Under the pieces are notes generated by a model, which did no database searches, had not been told where the DNA came from, and saw only the letters and a list, made by a program, of their open reading frames with translations. The position numbers were made by a program, and so were the translations under genes. From contig NZ_JAQQWU010000002.1 of assembly GCF_028610625.1 (NCBI RefSeq), forward strand, positions 186,001 to 250,000: DNA of 64,000 nt, read 5' to 3'. This document shows positions 39,060 to 51,302 of the stretch, piece after piece. This stretch comes from Guptibacillus spartinae. GTDB taxonomy: Bacteria > Bacillota > Bacilli > Bacillales > Guptibacillaceae. The number at the start of each line of letters is the position of its first letter. Within the stretch, counting starts at the first letter, position 1.

Positions 39060-39812
39060 TCACCTCATTAATTCAAAATGATAAGAAATTGCTGCTAGTA
39101 CATACATAGCAGCCGTTTCTGTTCGTAATATTCTAGGACCAAGTCCACATGAAGAGAACCCAGCTTCTTTCAAAGTCGCGACTTCATTTTCTGATAGACC
39201 GCCTTCCGGACCAAAAACAACCATTATTCGATCGTTCCAATTTGCCTCGTGAAGCGTTTGAACGAGCTTAGCAGACTCTCCTGCTCTTGCATCTTCTTCG
39301 TAAGCAATTAATTTATAATCATATGATTCGCTTGTCTTAATCAATGAAGATAGAGAATGAGGCATATCAATAGCCGGTATCGTTGTGCGATGAGATTGCT
39401 CAGCCGCTTCTTTTGCAATCTTTTTTAATCTCTGCAACTTTTTTGCACTTTTTTGCTCATCCCATTTTACAACAGAACGTTCAGCTTTAAAAGGGATAAA
39501 CTGATCTGCTCCAAGCTCTGTTCCTTTTTGTATGACCGTTTCAAGTTTGTCGCCCTTAGGTAACCCCTGTACAATTGTCACGTTAACAGGTAAGCGCTTT
39601 TGCTCGTCAAGCCACTCTTTTGGTGTTGCTTTGATGAATTCAGTTGAAAGCTCATCTATTTCGCAGATCGCTGATTCACCGTCTTCTGTACAACAAATAA
39701 TCTGGTCTCCAGCGCTCATCCTCATTACTCTCGAAATATGCTTGACATCTTCCCCTTCAATCATAACATGATCCTGATGAAGCTGAGATTTAGAAATAAA
39801 ATAGCGTTGCAT
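39060..39812 (-). CDS. rsmE: 16S rRNA (uracil-1498-N3)-methyltransferase RsmE
   Basis: A SPOUT-family methyltransferase of the 30S subunit. The 250-residue protein has an N-terminal PUA-like domain (HISRVMRM) and a C-terminal trefoil knot with MVVFGPEGGLSENE and LGPRILRTETAAMY, the SAM-binding segments. The ATG at 39812 is chosen; the TTG just before it is closer to the binding site. It lies between prmA and mtaB in one operon. Confidence 0.95.
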   Translation of the reverse strand: MQRYFISKSQLHQDHVMIEGEDVKHISRVMRMSAGDQIICCTEDGESAICEIDELSTEFIKATPKEWLDEQKRLPVNVTIVQGLPKGDKLETVIQKGTELGADQFIPFKAERSVVKWDEQKSAKKLQRLKKIAKEAAEQSHRTTIPAIDMPHSLSSLIKTSESYDYKLIAYEEDARAGESAKLVQTLHEANWNDRIMVVFGPEGGLSENEVATLKEAGFSSCGLGPRILRTETAAMYVLAAISYHFELMR

Positions 39813-39824
39813 CAATCTCTCTCC

Positions 39825-40769
39825 TTACTCGTGCGGCTTTCTCGCAATGAACGCAACCCAATCTTCCATTTGTAGCGTTTCTTCAATTTCCATCCCCTGA
39901 TCCAAAATCGATTGTTTTACTTCTTGCTTCTTGGCCGTAATGATACCAGAAGTAATAAAAGCGCCACCCGGCTTTAGAACCCTTGCAACGTCATCAGTAA
40001 AACGAACGATAATTTCGGATAGTAAGTTCGCAACAATCACATCATAAGTTTGTTCCACACCTTCTAAAAGGTTGTTTTGACTCACATTAATTTTGTGATG
40101 AACTTTATTAAGTTTCGTATTGAGAGCAGCGCTTTTCACAGCTATTTCGTCCAAATCAAGAGCATCTACTGAATCTGCTCCCAAACTCGCTGCTGCTATA
40201 CTTAAGACCCCAGAGCCAGTACCGACATCAATGACACGCTGTCCTGGCTGAATAATTTTCTCAAGTGCTTGTACGCATAAAACCGTTGTCGGATGTGTAC
40301 CAGTTCCAAAAGCCATACCAGGATCTAACTCAATAATAATTTCATCTGTTTTCACCGGCTGATAGTCTTCCCAAGTGGGTGTAATGGTAATGCGTTCAGA
40401 GATTTTGACAGGTTTATAATATTTCTTCCATGCTGTAGCCCATTCTTCCTCATTCACTTCACTAATTTGAACCGTGTTATGACCTAAATCAATATCATAG
40501 ACAAGCAATCCATTAATTGCTTCTTTAATTTGTTCAACCGTTTCACCAAGAAAACTATTGACAGGTAAGTACGCCTTTAAAATAACGCCTTCCTCAGGAT
40601 AATCATCAGGATTAAGCTGATATACCTCTCCGAAAGTAGTATCCCATACTTTCACAAGATCCATCGGGTCTTCAATCACTACCCCACTGGCTCCTGCTTC
40701 ATGTAGAATGTTTGATACCGCTTCAATTGCTTCGTTTGTTGTATGAATGCTAATTTCAGACCATTTCAT
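39825..40769 (-). CDS. prmA: Ribosomal protein L11 methyltransferase PrmA
   Basis: A SAM-dependent methyltransferase of ribosomal protein L11. The 314-residue protein has an N-terminal L11-recognition domain and the SAM motif [16 protein letters not shown] near residue 178, then [17 protein letters not shown] precedes the ATG. It starts the prmA-rsmE-mtaB cluster downstream of dnaJ, as in B. subtilis, where it is called yqeT. Confidence 0.95.
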   Translation of the reverse strand: MKWSEISIHTTNEAIEAVSNILHEAGASGVVIEDPMDLVKVWDTTFGEVYQLNPDDYPEEGVILKAYLPVNSFLGETVEQIKEAINGLLVYDIDLGHNTVQISEVNEEEWATAWKKYYKPVKISERITITPTWEDYQPVKTDEIIIELDPGMAFGTGTHPTTVLCVQALEKIIQPGQRVIDVGTGSGVLSIAAASLGADSVDALDLDEIAVKSAALNTKLNKVHHKINVSQNNLLEGVEQTYDVIVANLLSEIIVRFTDDVARVLKPGGAFITSGIITAKKQEVKQSILDQGMEIEETLQMEDWVAFIARKPHE

Positions 40770-40810
40770 TCATTGCCCACTCCTCTTTTGGATCCTTTTT
40801 TTCGGAAAGG

Positions 40811-40839
40811 AAACAGGCAGGCCATGTTGTACGGCCTGC
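40811..40839 (-). terminator. Weak terminator-like hairpin after dnaJ
   Basis: On the minus strand the stem GCAGGCC / GGCCTGC with a nine-base loop is followed only by a short T-rich stretch (CTGTTTCCTTTC). It may partly separate dnaJ from prmA. Confidence 0.5.
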
Positions 40840-40861
40840 TTGCTACCAGCTTTCATCTTGC

Positions 40862-41971
40862 TTATTCTCCCTTAAATGCCTTTTTAACTTTTGAGAAGAA
40901 ATTCTCATGTTGTTCATCAGGCACCTGTCCGGAAATTTCACTAAATTCACGTAAAAGATCTTTTTGACGCTCAGTTAAGTTTTTAGGTGTAATCACCTGA
41001 ATTTTAACATGCTGATCTCCCTGACCGTATCCTCTAACATTTTGAATCCCTTTACCCTTCAGACGGAAATTTGTACCGCTCTGGGTTCCAGCTGGAACTT
41101 TAAGCTTTACTTTTCCATGTAACGTCGGAACTTCAATCTCATCACCAAGACCCGCTTGAGAGAACGTAATTGGCATTTGACATAGTACATCATCACCGCT
41201 ACGCTCGTAAAAATCATGTGATTTCACATAAACAACAACAAACAGATCTCCTGGAGGGCCACCATTTACGCCCGCTTCACCTTTACCAGTAATCCGAATT
41301 TGTTGACCTTCATCAATACCAGCAGGAATTTTAACGTGGATCTTTTTCTTCACTTCCACTTTTCCTTTACCGCGGCAAGTCTTACACTTTTCTTTAATAA
41401 GCTTACCTGTTCCTTCACAGTGGTGACAAACGCGACGATTCACAACGCGCCCAAACGGCGTGTTTTGTTCAACGTTTAACTGGCCTGCACCACCACAGTG
41501 ATGACATGTTTCAGGCGAAGTTCCGGGCTTTGCACCAGAACCGTCACATGTCGAACATTCCTCTTCTTTTGGTATATAAATATCCGTTTCTTTACCAAAA
41601 GCCGCTTCCTCAAATGTTAATTCCATCGAATATTGAAGGTCAGCACCCTGTCTTGGTGCATTTGGATTGCGTCGGCCACCGCCACCAAAGAACATATCAA
41701 AGATGTCGCCAAAGCCACCAAAATCAGCTCCGCCTCCGCCAAAACCTTGGTTCGGATCCGCATGCCCAAACTGGTCGTATTGAGCTCTCTTTTGCGAGTC
41801 GCTTAATACTTCATATGCTTCTGTCACTTCTTTAAATTTTTCGTCTGCACCAGGTTCCTGATTAATATCAGGATGATATTGCTTGGCAAGCTTGCGATAA
41901 GCTTTTTTCATTTCAGCTTCCGAAGCATCTTTACTAACGCCAAGCACTTCATAATAATCTCGTTTACTCAT
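40862..41971 (-). CDS. dnaJ: Chaperone DnaJ
   Basis: The Hsp40 co-chaperone stimulating DnaK ATPase. The 369-residue protein has the J domain with HPD in YHPDINQ, a Gly/Phe-rich segment ([14 protein letters not shown]), the four zinc repeats [24 protein letters not shown] and CKTCRGKG (about residues 145-215), and the C-terminal substrate-binding domains. The ATG at 41971 follows GGGAGTGG. The distance of 335 bases to dnaK, with a terminator between, means dnaJ needs readthrough or its own promoter. Confidence 0.97.
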   Translation of the reverse strand: MSKRDYYEVLGVSKDASEAEMKKAYRKLAKQYHPDINQEPGADEKFKEVTEAYEVLSDSQKRAQYDQFGHADPNQGFGGGGADFGGFGDIFDMFFGGGGRRNPNAPRQGADLQYSMELTFEEAAFGKETDIYIPKEEECSTCDGSGAKPGTSPETCHHCGGAGQLNVEQNTPFGRVVNRRVCHHCEGTGKLIKEKCKTCRGKGKVEVKKKIHVKIPAGIDEGQQIRITGKGEAGVNGGPPGDLFVVVYVKSHDFYERSGDDVLCQMPITFSQAGLGDEIEVPTLHGKVKLKVPAGTQSGTNFRLKGKGIQNVRGYGQGDQHVKIQVITPKNLTERQKDLLREFSEISGQVPDEQHENFFSKVKKAFKGE

Positions 41972-42253
41972 CGTATCCACTCCCGATTCTCTTCACATAA
42001 CGTTTATCATATCATTGAGTTTATACGCTCTGCAATACTATATCGTTAGCACCAGTGAACGTTAACAATTATTGGAAGGAGTTTTCAACTGAAACACTAA
42101 AAAAGTGACATCAGCATGTCTCTCCAATAACCTAAAAAGTCCAAACCTTCCTTGTATGGAAAAACGTGATTTGTGATTATTTCTATAAGATCTTTTATAT
42201 GAACCTCTCAACATCAACGTCACTTTGTCAACAAGTAGTTAACAGTTTAAACG
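41972..42253. other. Long dnaJ leader between dnaK terminator and dnaJ
   Basis: About 280 bases that encode no protein. Besides a candidate promoter at 42182-42211 it contains an inverted repeat TTATTGGA (42070-42077) / TCCAATAA (42123-42130) enclosing a small GACAT / ATGTC hairpin, so the dnaJ transcript would carry a structured leader of about 200 bases. Confidence 0.45.
42182..42211 (-). promoter_or_regulatory. Candidate SigA promoter for dnaJ
   Basis: On the minus strand TTGAGA (42206-42211), an 18-base spacer and TATAGA (42182-42187). It lies just beyond the dnaK terminator, which would explain expression of dnaJ. Confidence 0.45.
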
Positions 42254-42296
42254 AAAAAAGTCAAAGTCAAGATACGCCTGACTTTGACTTTTTTTC
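42254..42296 (-). terminator. Terminator of hrcA-grpE-dnaK
   Basis: On the minus strand the repeat AAAGTCAAAGTCAGG / CTTGACTTTGACTTT ends in T residues, just beyond the dnaK stop. Confidence 0.88.
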
Positions 42297-42307
42297 GTAT
42301 CATTTTC

Positions 42308-44146
<1,839 letters not shown>

Positions 44147-44171
44147 CTACCTCCTATTTCTTAATATGTAG

Positions 44172-44744
44172 TTAAGAGCTTACCTTTACCATTGCTGGTC
44201 GAAGGACGCGATCGTTTAATTGATAGCCTTTTTGTAAGACCTCTACAACCACATCTGAATCATGTTCATCAGATTCAACCTGCATAACAGCCTGATGGAG
44301 ATGCGGGTTGAATGCTTCTCCTACAGTACCAATTTCTTCTACACCTTCATTTGCAAGTGCTTCTTTCAGTTGACGATACACCATTTCCATTCCAGTTAGC
44401 AATGACGTTACTTGCTCGTTATCACTTTGAACAGCTAACGCACGTTCAAAATTATCCATCGCTGGAAGTAACCCTTCTGCTAATTTCTGAGAACGGTATT
44501 TTGCATCTGCACTACGTTCTTCACGCGTTCTACGGCGGAAGTTATCGTATTCTGCCTGAGTGCGCATATATTTATTCTCAAGCTCTTCTACTTGCTGTTG
44601 CAAGTTCTCAAGCTCTTCATTTTCATTGGTTTCAGATACTTCAATCACTTCAGGTTCATCATTCTCTTCAGCATTTTGCTCAAGATTCTCTTCCTCTTCC
44701 GTTAGAAGTTCTTCTTCCTCTTGATGACTGTTTTGCTTTTCCAC
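44172..44744 (-). CDS. grpE: Nucleotide exchange factor GrpE
   Basis: The nucleotide-exchange factor of DnaK. The 190-residue protein has a very acidic N-terminal half (Glu-rich, residues 5-60, coiled-coil around ELENLQQQVEELENKY), then YDNFRRRTREE and the signature GVEEIGTVGEAFNPHLHQAV (in parts). I chose GTG at 44744 with GGAGG eight bases before. An ATG-type start further upstream would add residues without a binding site. Confidence 0.96.
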   Translation of the reverse strand: MEKQNSHQEEEELLTEEEENLEQNAEENDEPEVIEVSETNENEELENLQQQVEELENKYMRTQAEYDNFRRRTREERSADAKYRSQKLAEGLLPAMDNFERALAVQSDNEQVTSLLTGMEMVYRQLKEALANEGVEEIGTVGEAFNPHLHQAVMQVESDEHDSDVVVEVLQKGYQLNDRVLRPAMVKVSS

Positions 44745-44836
44745 GAATTTCACCTCCCTATCGAAATATACCAAATCATTCGCTCATAGAAAAGGATGGA
44801 AGAAATGTTTCTCCCACCTTCTTCACTATTACCAAA

Positions 44837-45877
44837 TTACCAGTGTTTGAAACTTTGATATCGATCTGTAAGTGTCTTAGTCAGATCATTTGCTAGGAAA
44901 CCCAGAATACTCATAGAGCGTTGATACTCCATTCTAGTCGGTCCAAGTAAAGCGATAGAACCCATTCGTTTCCCTTCAATAAAATAATCTGCTGTCACAA
45001 TACTGCAATGTTGCATCGCTTCAAGATCATTTTCTTGACCAATTTTAACTTCAATCCCGTTTTTCTCTGGACGAAGAATATTGTACATGACATCATCTTG
45101 TTCGAACGTATTAAGTAATAACCTGACTTTGTCTATGTCCTTAAACTCAGGCTGAGTAAGAATATTTGTCTTACCTCCGTAATAAACTTTTTCTGCATTC
45201 GTATAGAGGAAAAGACTTTCAAGCATAGTGTTTACTTGATTGTAATTCTCGATATGCTTCTTCAAAACAGTTGCCATTTCTTTCATCATGGTAGACTTCA
45301 AGGAAATAAGTGGAACATCCTTCAAGCGCTCATTCATAATGTTAACAACTTTTTCAATATCAGACATGCTAACCGAAGGCGGAATCTTCATCGTTCGATT
45401 CTCAACGTGTCCGCTGTCAGCTACTAAAATAACGACAGCTGTATCCTTGGATAGTGGAATGATTTGTATTTGGCGAAGTTTCGTTTCAAAAACTTCAGGT
45501 CCAAGAATGATTGACGTATATTGAGTAAGTTCAGAAAGAATACCCGCAGATTGCTGAATCACTTTTTCTACTTCCACCATTCTCTCAGCAAAAAGAGAAT
45601 GAATGTTATTCACATCTTTCTTGGAAAGCACGGGTGGAGATAGAAGATGATCCACGTAAAAACGATAGCCTTTTTCGGATGGTACTCTGCCCGATGAACT
45701 ATGCGTTTTCTCGATATAACCCATCTCTTCAAGATCTGCAAGTTCGTTGCGGATCGTTGCAGAGCTAAACGTAACGTCTTCACGTTTTGAAATAGTGCGT
45801 GAGCCAACGGGTTCAGCCGTCTGAATATAGTCGTTAATTAACAACTGCAAAATGAATAGTTGACGTTCTGTTAACAT
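44837..45877 (-). CDS. hrcA: Heat-inducible transcription repressor HrcA
   Basis: The repressor that binds CIRCE and is kept active by GroEL. The 346-residue protein has an N-terminal winged helix (LTERQLFILQLLINDYIQTAEPVGSRTI region) and the middle GAF-like domain, with SIALLGPTRMEYQRSM near the C-terminus. GAGGTGATGAGGAG precedes the ATG. It is the first gene of the hrcA-grpE-dnaK operon with a CIRCE element 17 bases upstream, so it represses itself. Confidence 0.96.
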   Translation of the reverse strand: MLTERQLFILQLLINDYIQTAEPVGSRTISKREDVTFSSATIRNELADLEEMGYIEKTHSSSGRVPSEKGYRFYVDHLLSPPVLSKKDVNNIHSLFAERMVEVEKVIQQSAGILSELTQYTSIILGPEVFETKLRQIQIIPLSKDTAVVILVADSGHVENRTMKIPPSVSMSDIEKVVNIMNERLKDVPLISLKSTMMKEMATVLKKHIENYNQVNTMLESLFLYTNAEKVYYGGKTNILTQPEFKDIDKVRLLLNTFEQDDVMYNILRPEKNGIEVKIGQENDLEAMQHCSIVTADYFIEGKRMGSIALLGPTRMEYQRSMSILGFLANDLTKTLTDRYQSFKHW

Positions 45878-45893
45878 CTCCTCATCACCTCTG

Positions 45894-45920
45894 TTAGCAC
45901 TCTAAGGTACTGAGTGCTAA
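45894..45920 (-). promoter_or_regulatory. CIRCE operator (HrcA binding site)
   Basis: TTAGCACTC (45894-45902), nine bases, GAGTGCTAA (45912-45920): a perfect match to the CIRCE consensus. It lies in the hrcA leader and controls the class I heat-shock operon. Confidence 0.97.
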
Positions 45921-46055
45921 ATCTAATAATAAGGTAACAGAAACTTATTTTAGTTGTCAATCATTACGTTAATCATTATTCTCCCCAAACATTAGTTTAT
46001 AGGAAAAGGGCATGAATTAGTCATCCTTACAACCAATAGGTGATAAGCGATACTA

Positions 46056-47198
46056 CTAAATCGCAAGAAATTCTTGAAACACTTCGTTACCTAAAAAGAA
46101 GCCTTGTTCTGTTAAAGCAATATGTGTTCCCGTATCCTGGATAAGTTGATTTCGTACTAACTTATTGATTTGCTCACTAAATACTTCTTCGATTGATTGA
46201 TTGAATTTCTTTTGAAATGTTGCTTTAGAGACCCCTTCTTTCATGCGAAGTCCCATGAACATCTCTTCCTCCATCCGCTCATTTTCCGTGAGCACATTGT
46301 CATCCATATATGGAAAGCCGCTTTCATCGATCTTCGTCATATATTGTTTGAGAGGACCGGCGTTTGCTCTTCTCACTCCATTGATATAGCTGTGAGCACC
46401 TGCCCCAATACCGTAATACTCATTATTTTTCCAGTACGTAATATTGTGTTGGCTTTCATAACCTGTTTTCGCAAAGTTACTTATTTCATATTGCATTAAA
46501 CCGACTTCTTCAAGACGCTTGATTAGCAGCTCATACATATCAGCTTCCGCTTCTTCTGTAGGTAAGGGTAATTCCCCTTTACGCCACTTATTGTAGAAGA
46601 CAGTTTTTTTCTCTACTTGTAACGAATAAGAAGAGATGTGTGTAATGCCCAATTCTATCGCTTTCGTAATTGACTCTGAGAACTGGTCAATCGTTTGATC
46701 TGGTAATCCGAACATAAGATCTAACGAGAGATTCACAAACCCCTCGCTCTGTGCCATTCGAACAATTTCTCCAATCTCTGCAACTGAATGGCCTCTACCA
46801 AGTTTATTTAGGAGAGAATCCTGGAATGCTTGTGCTCCTATACTTAAACGATTCACCCCATAAGCCTTCATAATTCTAAGCTTTTCTGGTGTAACGCTAC
46901 CTGGATTTGCTTCCATTGAAAATTCAACAGTATTCGATAACAAAGAACCAAACCGATTCTGAACGTCTTTTAAAAATCGTTCAAGTTGTTGCTCATTTAG
47001 CGCTGTAGGCGTGCCTCCTCCGACAAAGATTGTCTCAATGCGATCTGTTGGAAACTGTTCAAGAGTATGCTTCATTTCCAAATCCATATGAGCCAAATAA
47101 TCATCTACAGGCTGCCCCTGCATAAACACTTTATTAAAATCACAATAGTGACAAATATAATCGCAAAACGGAATGTGTAAATAAACAGCGTTAACCAT
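46056..47198 (-). CDS. hemW: Radical SAM coproporphyrinogen III oxidase-like protein HemW
   Basis: A HemN-family radical SAM protein, thought to be a heme chaperone more than a true coproporphyrinogen oxidase. The 380-residue protein has C-DYI-C-HY-C-DF near residue 15 without the extra cysteine typical of HemN, IFVGGGTPTAL, FSMEANPGSV, and GIGAGAHSY. Called hemN in older B. subtilis annotation. The start is either GTG at 47207 or ATG at 47198; both binding sites are weak. It lies between lepA and hrcA. Confidence 0.93.
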   Translation of the reverse strand: MVNAVYLHIPFCDYICHYCDFNKVFMQGQPVDDYLAHMDLEMKHTLEQFPTDRIETIFVGGGTPTALNEQQLERFLKDVQNRFGSLLSNTVEFSMEANPGSVTPEKLRIMKAYGVNRLSIGAQAFQDSLLNKLGRGHSVAEIGEIVRMAQSEGFVNLSLDLMFGLPDQTIDQFSESITKAIELGITHISSYSLQVEKKTVFYNKWRKGELPLPTEEAEADMYELLIKRLEEVGLMQYEISNFAKTGYESQHNITYWKNNEYYGIGAGAHSYINGVRRANAGPLKQYMTKIDESGFPYMDDNVLTENERMEEEMFMGLRMKEGVSKATFQKKFNQSIEEVFSEQINKLVRNQLIQDTGTHIALTEQGFFLGNEVFQEFLAI

Positions 47199-47225
47199 TT
47201 CAATCACTGCTTTCTGACATAATGT

Positions 47226-47253
47226 AAAGACCGCAGAAACGCTCTGCGGTCTT
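47226..47253 (-). terminator. Terminator of lepA
   Basis: A hairpin AAGACCGCAGA / TCTGCGGTCTT with a short loop follows lepA on the minus strand; the T run is short. Confidence 0.65.
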
Positions 47254-47301
47254 CTAACCTACATAGTATAAAAATCAACTTAGCACTTCAACTAAAGCAC
47301 C

Positions 47302-49134
47302 TTAATTATTTTTTGAGTTGTCTTGACGAAGAACAGCCATAAACGCTTCCTGTGGCACTTCGACTTTCCCTACTGTTTTCATTCGCTTTTTACCTTCTTT
47401 TTGTTTCTCAAGAAGCTTACGCTTACGGGAAATGTCCCCACCATAACATTTGGCAAGTACGTTCTTACGCATCGCCTTGATGGTTGAACGTGCCACAATC
47501 TTTTGTCCAATTGAAGCTTGAATTGGCACTTCGAATTGCTGTCTTGGGATTAGATCTTTCAAAGTTTCAGTGATATCTTTCCCACGATCGTAAGCAAAGT
47601 CTCTGTGTACAATTATAGAAAGCGCATCAATTTTCTCAGCGTTAAGAAGAATATCCATCTTAACTAAGTTTGATGCTCGGTAACCAATCAATTCATAGTC
47701 AAAGGAAGCATACCCTTTCGTGCTTGACTTCAATTGATCGAAGAAGTCATATACGATTTCAGAAAGAGGAATATGATAAACAATATTAACCCGACTTTCA
47801 TCCATATACTGCATGTCAATGAAATCACCGCGTTTGCCCTGACACAATTCCATAATTGCTCCAACATAGTCGTTAGGCGCCATGATTGTTGCTTTTACAT
47901 AAGGCTCTTGTACTTCTGCGATGGATTGCGCATCCGGCATCATAGCAGGGTTATCAATAATAATTTCTTCTCCATCAGTAAGTTTCACCTGGTAAATAAC
48001 ACTAGGTGCTGTCGTGATGAGGTCAATGTTAAACTCTCTTTCAATTCGCTCCTGAACGATTTCCATGTGAAGAAGACCGAGAAAACCACAGCGGAAACCA
48101 AAACCTAGTGCCTGAGACGTTTCTGCTTCATATTGAAGAGAAGAGTCATTAAGTTCAAGTCGTTCCAGGGCTTCACGTAAATCATTGTACTGTGCCGAAT
48201 CTACTGGATACAGACCACAATACACCATTGGATTCATTCGACGGTAACCGGGAAGTGGGTTTGCAGCTGGATTTTTCACTGATGTAATGGTATCACCGAC
48301 GCGAGAATCCCCAACATTCTTAATGGCAGCAGTGAGAAATCCTACATCACCAACAGAAAGTTCCTTCTTAGCGACTGGCTTCGGATTAAATACACCTAGC
48401 TCATTCACTTCAAATTCTTTTCCTGTAGCCATCATGCGAATTTTATCACCAACTTTTACAGACCCTTCTGTTATTCGAATATATGCAACAACTCCTCTAT
48501 AAGGGTCATAGAGAGAGTCAAAGATAAGGGCTTGTAACGGACCTTCAGGATCTCCCTGAGGCGCTGGCACTTTTTCTACAATTTGTTCTAAAATGTCTTC
48601 GATACCAATTCCTGACTTAGCAGAAGCGAGTACAGCTTCAGAAGCATCCAATCCAATAACATCTTCTACTTCTTGGCGCACTCGTTCGGGCTCAGCGCTT
48701 GGCAAATCAATTTTATTAATAACTGGCAGGATTTCCAGATCATTATCGAGAGCCAGATAAACGTTTGCTAACGTCTGGGCTTCAATCCCTTGTGCTGCGT
48801 CGACAATTAACAGGGCTCCTTCACAAGCTGCAAGGCTTCTAGATACTTCATAAGAGAAGTCGACGTGACCTGGTGTATCGATTAAGTGAAAAATGTATTC
48901 TTCTCCATCTTTCGCTGTATAAGTAAGTTGAACGGAATTCAGTTTAATCGTAATGCCTCGTTCACGTTCAAGATCCATCGCATCAAGCGTCTGATCTTTC
49001 ATTTCACGGTCAGTTAACGCACCTGTCCGTTCTAAAATACGGTCAGCAAGAGTCGATTTTCCATGGTCAATATGTGCGATAATGGAAAAATTTCGAATCC
49101 TGGACTGTCTTTTCAATTTTTCTTCAAGGTTCAT
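47302..49134 (-). CDS. lepA: Elongation factor 4 (LepA)
   Basis: A ribosomal GTPase that acts in translation and 30S assembly. The 610-residue protein has the P-loop [13 protein letters not shown] near residue 19, [18 protein letters not shown], and a C-terminal EF4-specific domain ending near [19 protein letters not shown] (in part). AGGAGTG precedes the ATG. Position after yqxA and before hemW matches B. subtilis. Confidence 0.97.
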   Translation of the reverse strand: MNLEEKLKRQSRIRNFSIIAHIDHGKSTLADRILERTGALTDREMKDQTLDAMDLERERGITIKLNSVQLTYTAKDGEEYIFHLIDTPGHVDFSYEVSRSLAACEGALLIVDAAQGIEAQTLANVYLALDNDLEILPVINKIDLPSAEPERVRQEVEDVIGLDASEAVLASAKSGIGIEDILEQIVEKVPAPQGDPEGPLQALIFDSLYDPYRGVVAYIRITEGSVKVGDKIRMMATGKEFEVNELGVFNPKPVAKKELSVGDVGFLTAAIKNVGDSRVGDTITSVKNPAANPLPGYRRMNPMVYCGLYPVDSAQYNDLREALERLELNDSSLQYEAETSQALGFGFRCGFLGLLHMEIVQERIEREFNIDLITTAPSVIYQVKLTDGEEIIIDNPAMMPDAQSIAEVQEPYVKATIMAPNDYVGAIMELCQGKRGDFIDMQYMDESRVNIVYHIPLSEIVYDFFDQLKSSTKGYASFDYELIGYRASNLVKMDILLNAEKIDALSIIVHRDFAYDRGKDITETLKDLIPRQQFEVPIQASIGQKIVARSTIKAMRKNVLAKCYGGDISRKRKLLEKQKEGKKRMKTVGKVEVPQEAFMAVLRQDNSKNN

Positions 49135-49276
49135 CTACTAATCACTCCTAAGGCGAAACTACGCTATTATAGATTATAGCAATACCGCTGTCTAGATTCA
49201 ATCCGCAATCCGCCTATATCTTAGAAGTTCAGCTTCCACACACCATTTATCCTTAGTGAGTAAAGGAAAAACGAAC

Positions 49277-49304
49277 AAAAAAAGGGCGCAACTGCGCCCC
49301 CCTT
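49277..49304 (-). terminator. Terminator of gpr-yqxA
   Basis: On the minus strand the hairpin GGGCGCA / TGCGCCC is followed by eight T, beginning at the yqxA stop codon. Confidence 0.88.
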
Positions 49305-49651
49305 TACTTTTGAAAAAATGATAATAGTGTTGTAATTACCGTAAATACAAATGCCAAAATCGCTTGAATTAGCGAAGAAACCCACTTGCTTAAAATGCTA
49401 CCTAATTGTCCTAGCACATTAAATTCATTTGCATGTTCAATTGTTTTTTGCTTACTTTGTAAGTCATGAGGTGTAACAGAAGTGCCAAGGATTTCAGCCT
49501 CTACACCGTTCGAAGTATTAATCTGAAAAGCACCTGTACTTTCACTTGCTTGCATGCTATTCATATTTTTAGAAGCTTGCTCCATTCCAAGAAGTACTCC
49601 AAATAAAAGCAATGAAACAAGAAGAAAAGTTTTCAGAAAAAACGTCGCCAT
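49304..49651 (-). CDS. yqxA: YqxA, DUF3679 membrane-anchored protein
   Basis: A 115-residue protein: one N-terminal membrane segment (about 5-20, with LLLFGVLLGMEQAS), a Ser/Asn-rich middle, and a second hydrophobic segment at the C-terminus (SLIQAILAFVFTVITTLL). DUF3679 proteins lie between gpr/spoIIP and lepA in Bacillus, so they may take part in sporulation; no activity is known. The ATG at 49651 follows AAAGGAG. It follows gpr by about 65 bases, but spoIIP is not between them. Confidence 0.8.
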   Translation of the reverse strand: MATFFLKTFLLVSLLLFGVLLGMEQASKNMNSMQASESTGAFQINTSNGVEAEILGTSVTPHDLQSKQKTIEHANEFNVLGQLGSILSKWVSSLIQAILAFVFTVITTLLSFFQK

Positions 49652-49716
49652 CTCTCCGGCTCCTTTCTGATTAAGCCTGTCCCTCTTATACGTATGCCTA
49701 ATAATCATTCATATGA

Positions 49717-50832
49717 CTAGTGAGTATACATACCACTATTCTGCTGATCCACATCTCCATGAAGGCAACTATTAAGCCCTCCCGAAATCACATTCGCCAT
49801 ATCCTCTATAAAGACGTCCACTTCTTTTGGAGTAACCATTAAGTTATGCCCCATTGGTGCAAGAACTTCACGTATTAAGTTTCTCTTTTCTTCCTCTTCA
49901 AGCGTACCAACCATCCCCATAAACGTTTGTCGTTTCCCTTCATCCGGCAAATCTTCTTCTGTAAACGTTTTTCTTTCTCCAAAAGTCATGCCAGCTGGTG
50001 CTAGAGATTTTGATGGTTTACCTTTTTCTTTCAGCTCTCTTCCGAAATGTTTTAAGATAAAATCGATTGTATCACTCGTAATGGAAACCGCATCGACAAC
50101 AGTCGGAATGCCAATGGCGATGACAGGAATGCCTAGTGTATCAAAACTTAACTCTTTTCGTTTGTTCCCTACGCCAGATCCAGGATGAATACCTGTGTCG
50201 GATATTTGAATCGTAGTATTTACGCGTTCAATTGAACGTGATGCAAGAGCATCAATCGCTATGACGAAGTCTGGCTTCGCTTTTTCAATAACACCATGAA
50301 TAATATCACTCGTCTCAATTCCAGTAATCCCCATTACACCAGGGGTAATGGCACTTACCGGTCGAAATCCATCTGAAACTGTTTCAGGTTGGAGCTCAAA
50401 TAAATGGTTCGTTATAAGCAAGTTCGATACCACAAGTGGTCCAAGCGAATCTGGGGTAACATTCCAGTTCCCAAGCCCCACTATTAAACAGCTCGCTTCT
50501 TTGGTGATATTCTGTAGCTTTAAAAATGCAGCGAATTCATGGGCGAAAACATCTTGAACAGTCTGTTGAAGAGCTGAGTCTTTTTTTCGAATTCCTTGCA
50601 CTTCAAAAGTTAAGTAGTGTCCAGCTTTTTTACCAATTTCTTTCTCGCCCTCTATTGTGACCTCTACTGTTGTAATATTTACACCTTGTTCATTTCTCTC
50701 TTTCACAACAACGCCCTTTAATCCGTCAGGCTCTTCCTTCATACTCTTCGCTTTTTTTTCTTTCACCATCTCTTGCGCTTCGACTGCAAGATCAGTTCGG
50801 ACTTGATATTTTTCCAGTTCAATGCTTCCCAT
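49717..50832 (-). CDS. gpr: Germination protease (GPR)
   Basis: The protease that degrades small acid-soluble spore proteins during germination. The 371-residue zymogen starts with a propeptide ending before the conserved RTDLAVEA; self-processing is expected. Signatures include [29 protein letters not shown], and [25 protein letters not shown] precedes the ATG. Upstream on the minus strand GAATG, 17 bases and GATACGCTA resemble a weak SigG promoter, the expected forespore control. Divergent from rpsT. Clear evidence of endospore formation. Confidence 0.97.
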   Translation of the reverse strand: MGSIELEKYQVRTDLAVEAQEMVKEKKAKSMKEEPDGLKGVVVKERNEQGVNITTVEVTIEGEKEIGKKAGHYLTFEVQGIRKKDSALQQTVQDVFAHEFAAFLKLQNITKEASCLIVGLGNWNVTPDSLGPLVVSNLLITNHLFELQPETVSDGFRPVSAITPGVMGITGIETSDIIHGVIEKAKPDFVIAIDALASRSIERVNTTIQISDTGIHPGSGVGNKRKELSFDTLGIPVIAIGIPTVVDAVSITSDTIDFILKHFGRELKEKGKPSKSLAPAGMTFGERKTFTEEDLPDEGKRQTFMGMVGTLEEEEKRNLIREVLAPMGHNLMVTPKEVDVFIEDMANVISGGLNSCLHGDVDQQNSGMYTH

Positions 50833-50897
50833 CAGATCACCTCTTGTTCTATCTGTTACCTGTTAGCGTATCCCCGAAAGAAGGTTTTCATTCTCTA

Positions 50898-50926
50898 TTG
50901 CAATTCGTTGACCTATTTGATAGAAT
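50898..50926 (+). promoter_or_regulatory. SigA promoter of rpsT
   Basis: TTGCAA (50898-50903), a 17-base spacer and TAGAAT (50921-50926), 62 bases before the rpsT start; a strong vegetative promoter match. Confidence 0.75.
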
Positions 50927-50988
50927 GTTTCTTGTTCTATGCACGGATATGACATGGAATTGTTAAGCCTTGCAAGGAGGTGAAAGGT

Positions 50989-51255
50989 ATGCCAAACATT
51001 AAATCTGCGGTAAAACGCGTGAAAACTTCATCAGATCGTCGCGCTAATAACGTCGCTTTCAAATCTGAAATGCGTTCTGCAATCAAGAATTTTGAAGCGA
51101 AAGTAGAAGCGAAAGACGTTGAAGCTGCAAAGTCAGCTCTTAGCCAAGCTTCTAAGCGCATCGACAAAGCTGCTGACAAAGGAATCATTCATAAAAACAC
51201 AGTAGCACGTAAAAAATCTCGTCTTACAAAAATGTACAACGAGATTTCTGCGTAA
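50989..51255 (+). CDS. rpsT: 30S ribosomal protein S20
   Basis: An 88-residue basic, helical ribosomal protein, starting [20 protein letters not shown] (standard S20 N-terminus). The ATG at 50989 follows AAGGAGGTGAAAGGT; the GTG at 50980 lies inside that site. A single-gene unit with its own promoter and a terminator shared with holA. Confidence 0.97.
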   Translation: MPNIKSAVKRVKTSSDRRANNVAFKSEMRSAIKNFEAKVEAKDVEAAKSALSQASKRIDKAADKGIIHKNTVARKKSRLTKMYNEISA

Positions 51256-51270
51256 TTCCTTTATAACGTT

Positions 51271-51302
51271 AAAAGCTGTTGGGATCTCCCAACAGCTTTT
51301 TT
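51271..51302. terminator. Bidirectional terminator between rpsT and holA
   Basis: A perfect inverted repeat, AAAAGCTGTTGGGA TC TCCCAACAGCTTTT, between converging genes. Confidence 0.93.

Noticed and set aside
44312-44896. 194-codon frame opposite grpE and hrcA
   Set aside because: A shadow of the Glu-rich grpE sequence; no binding site and no family resemblance.
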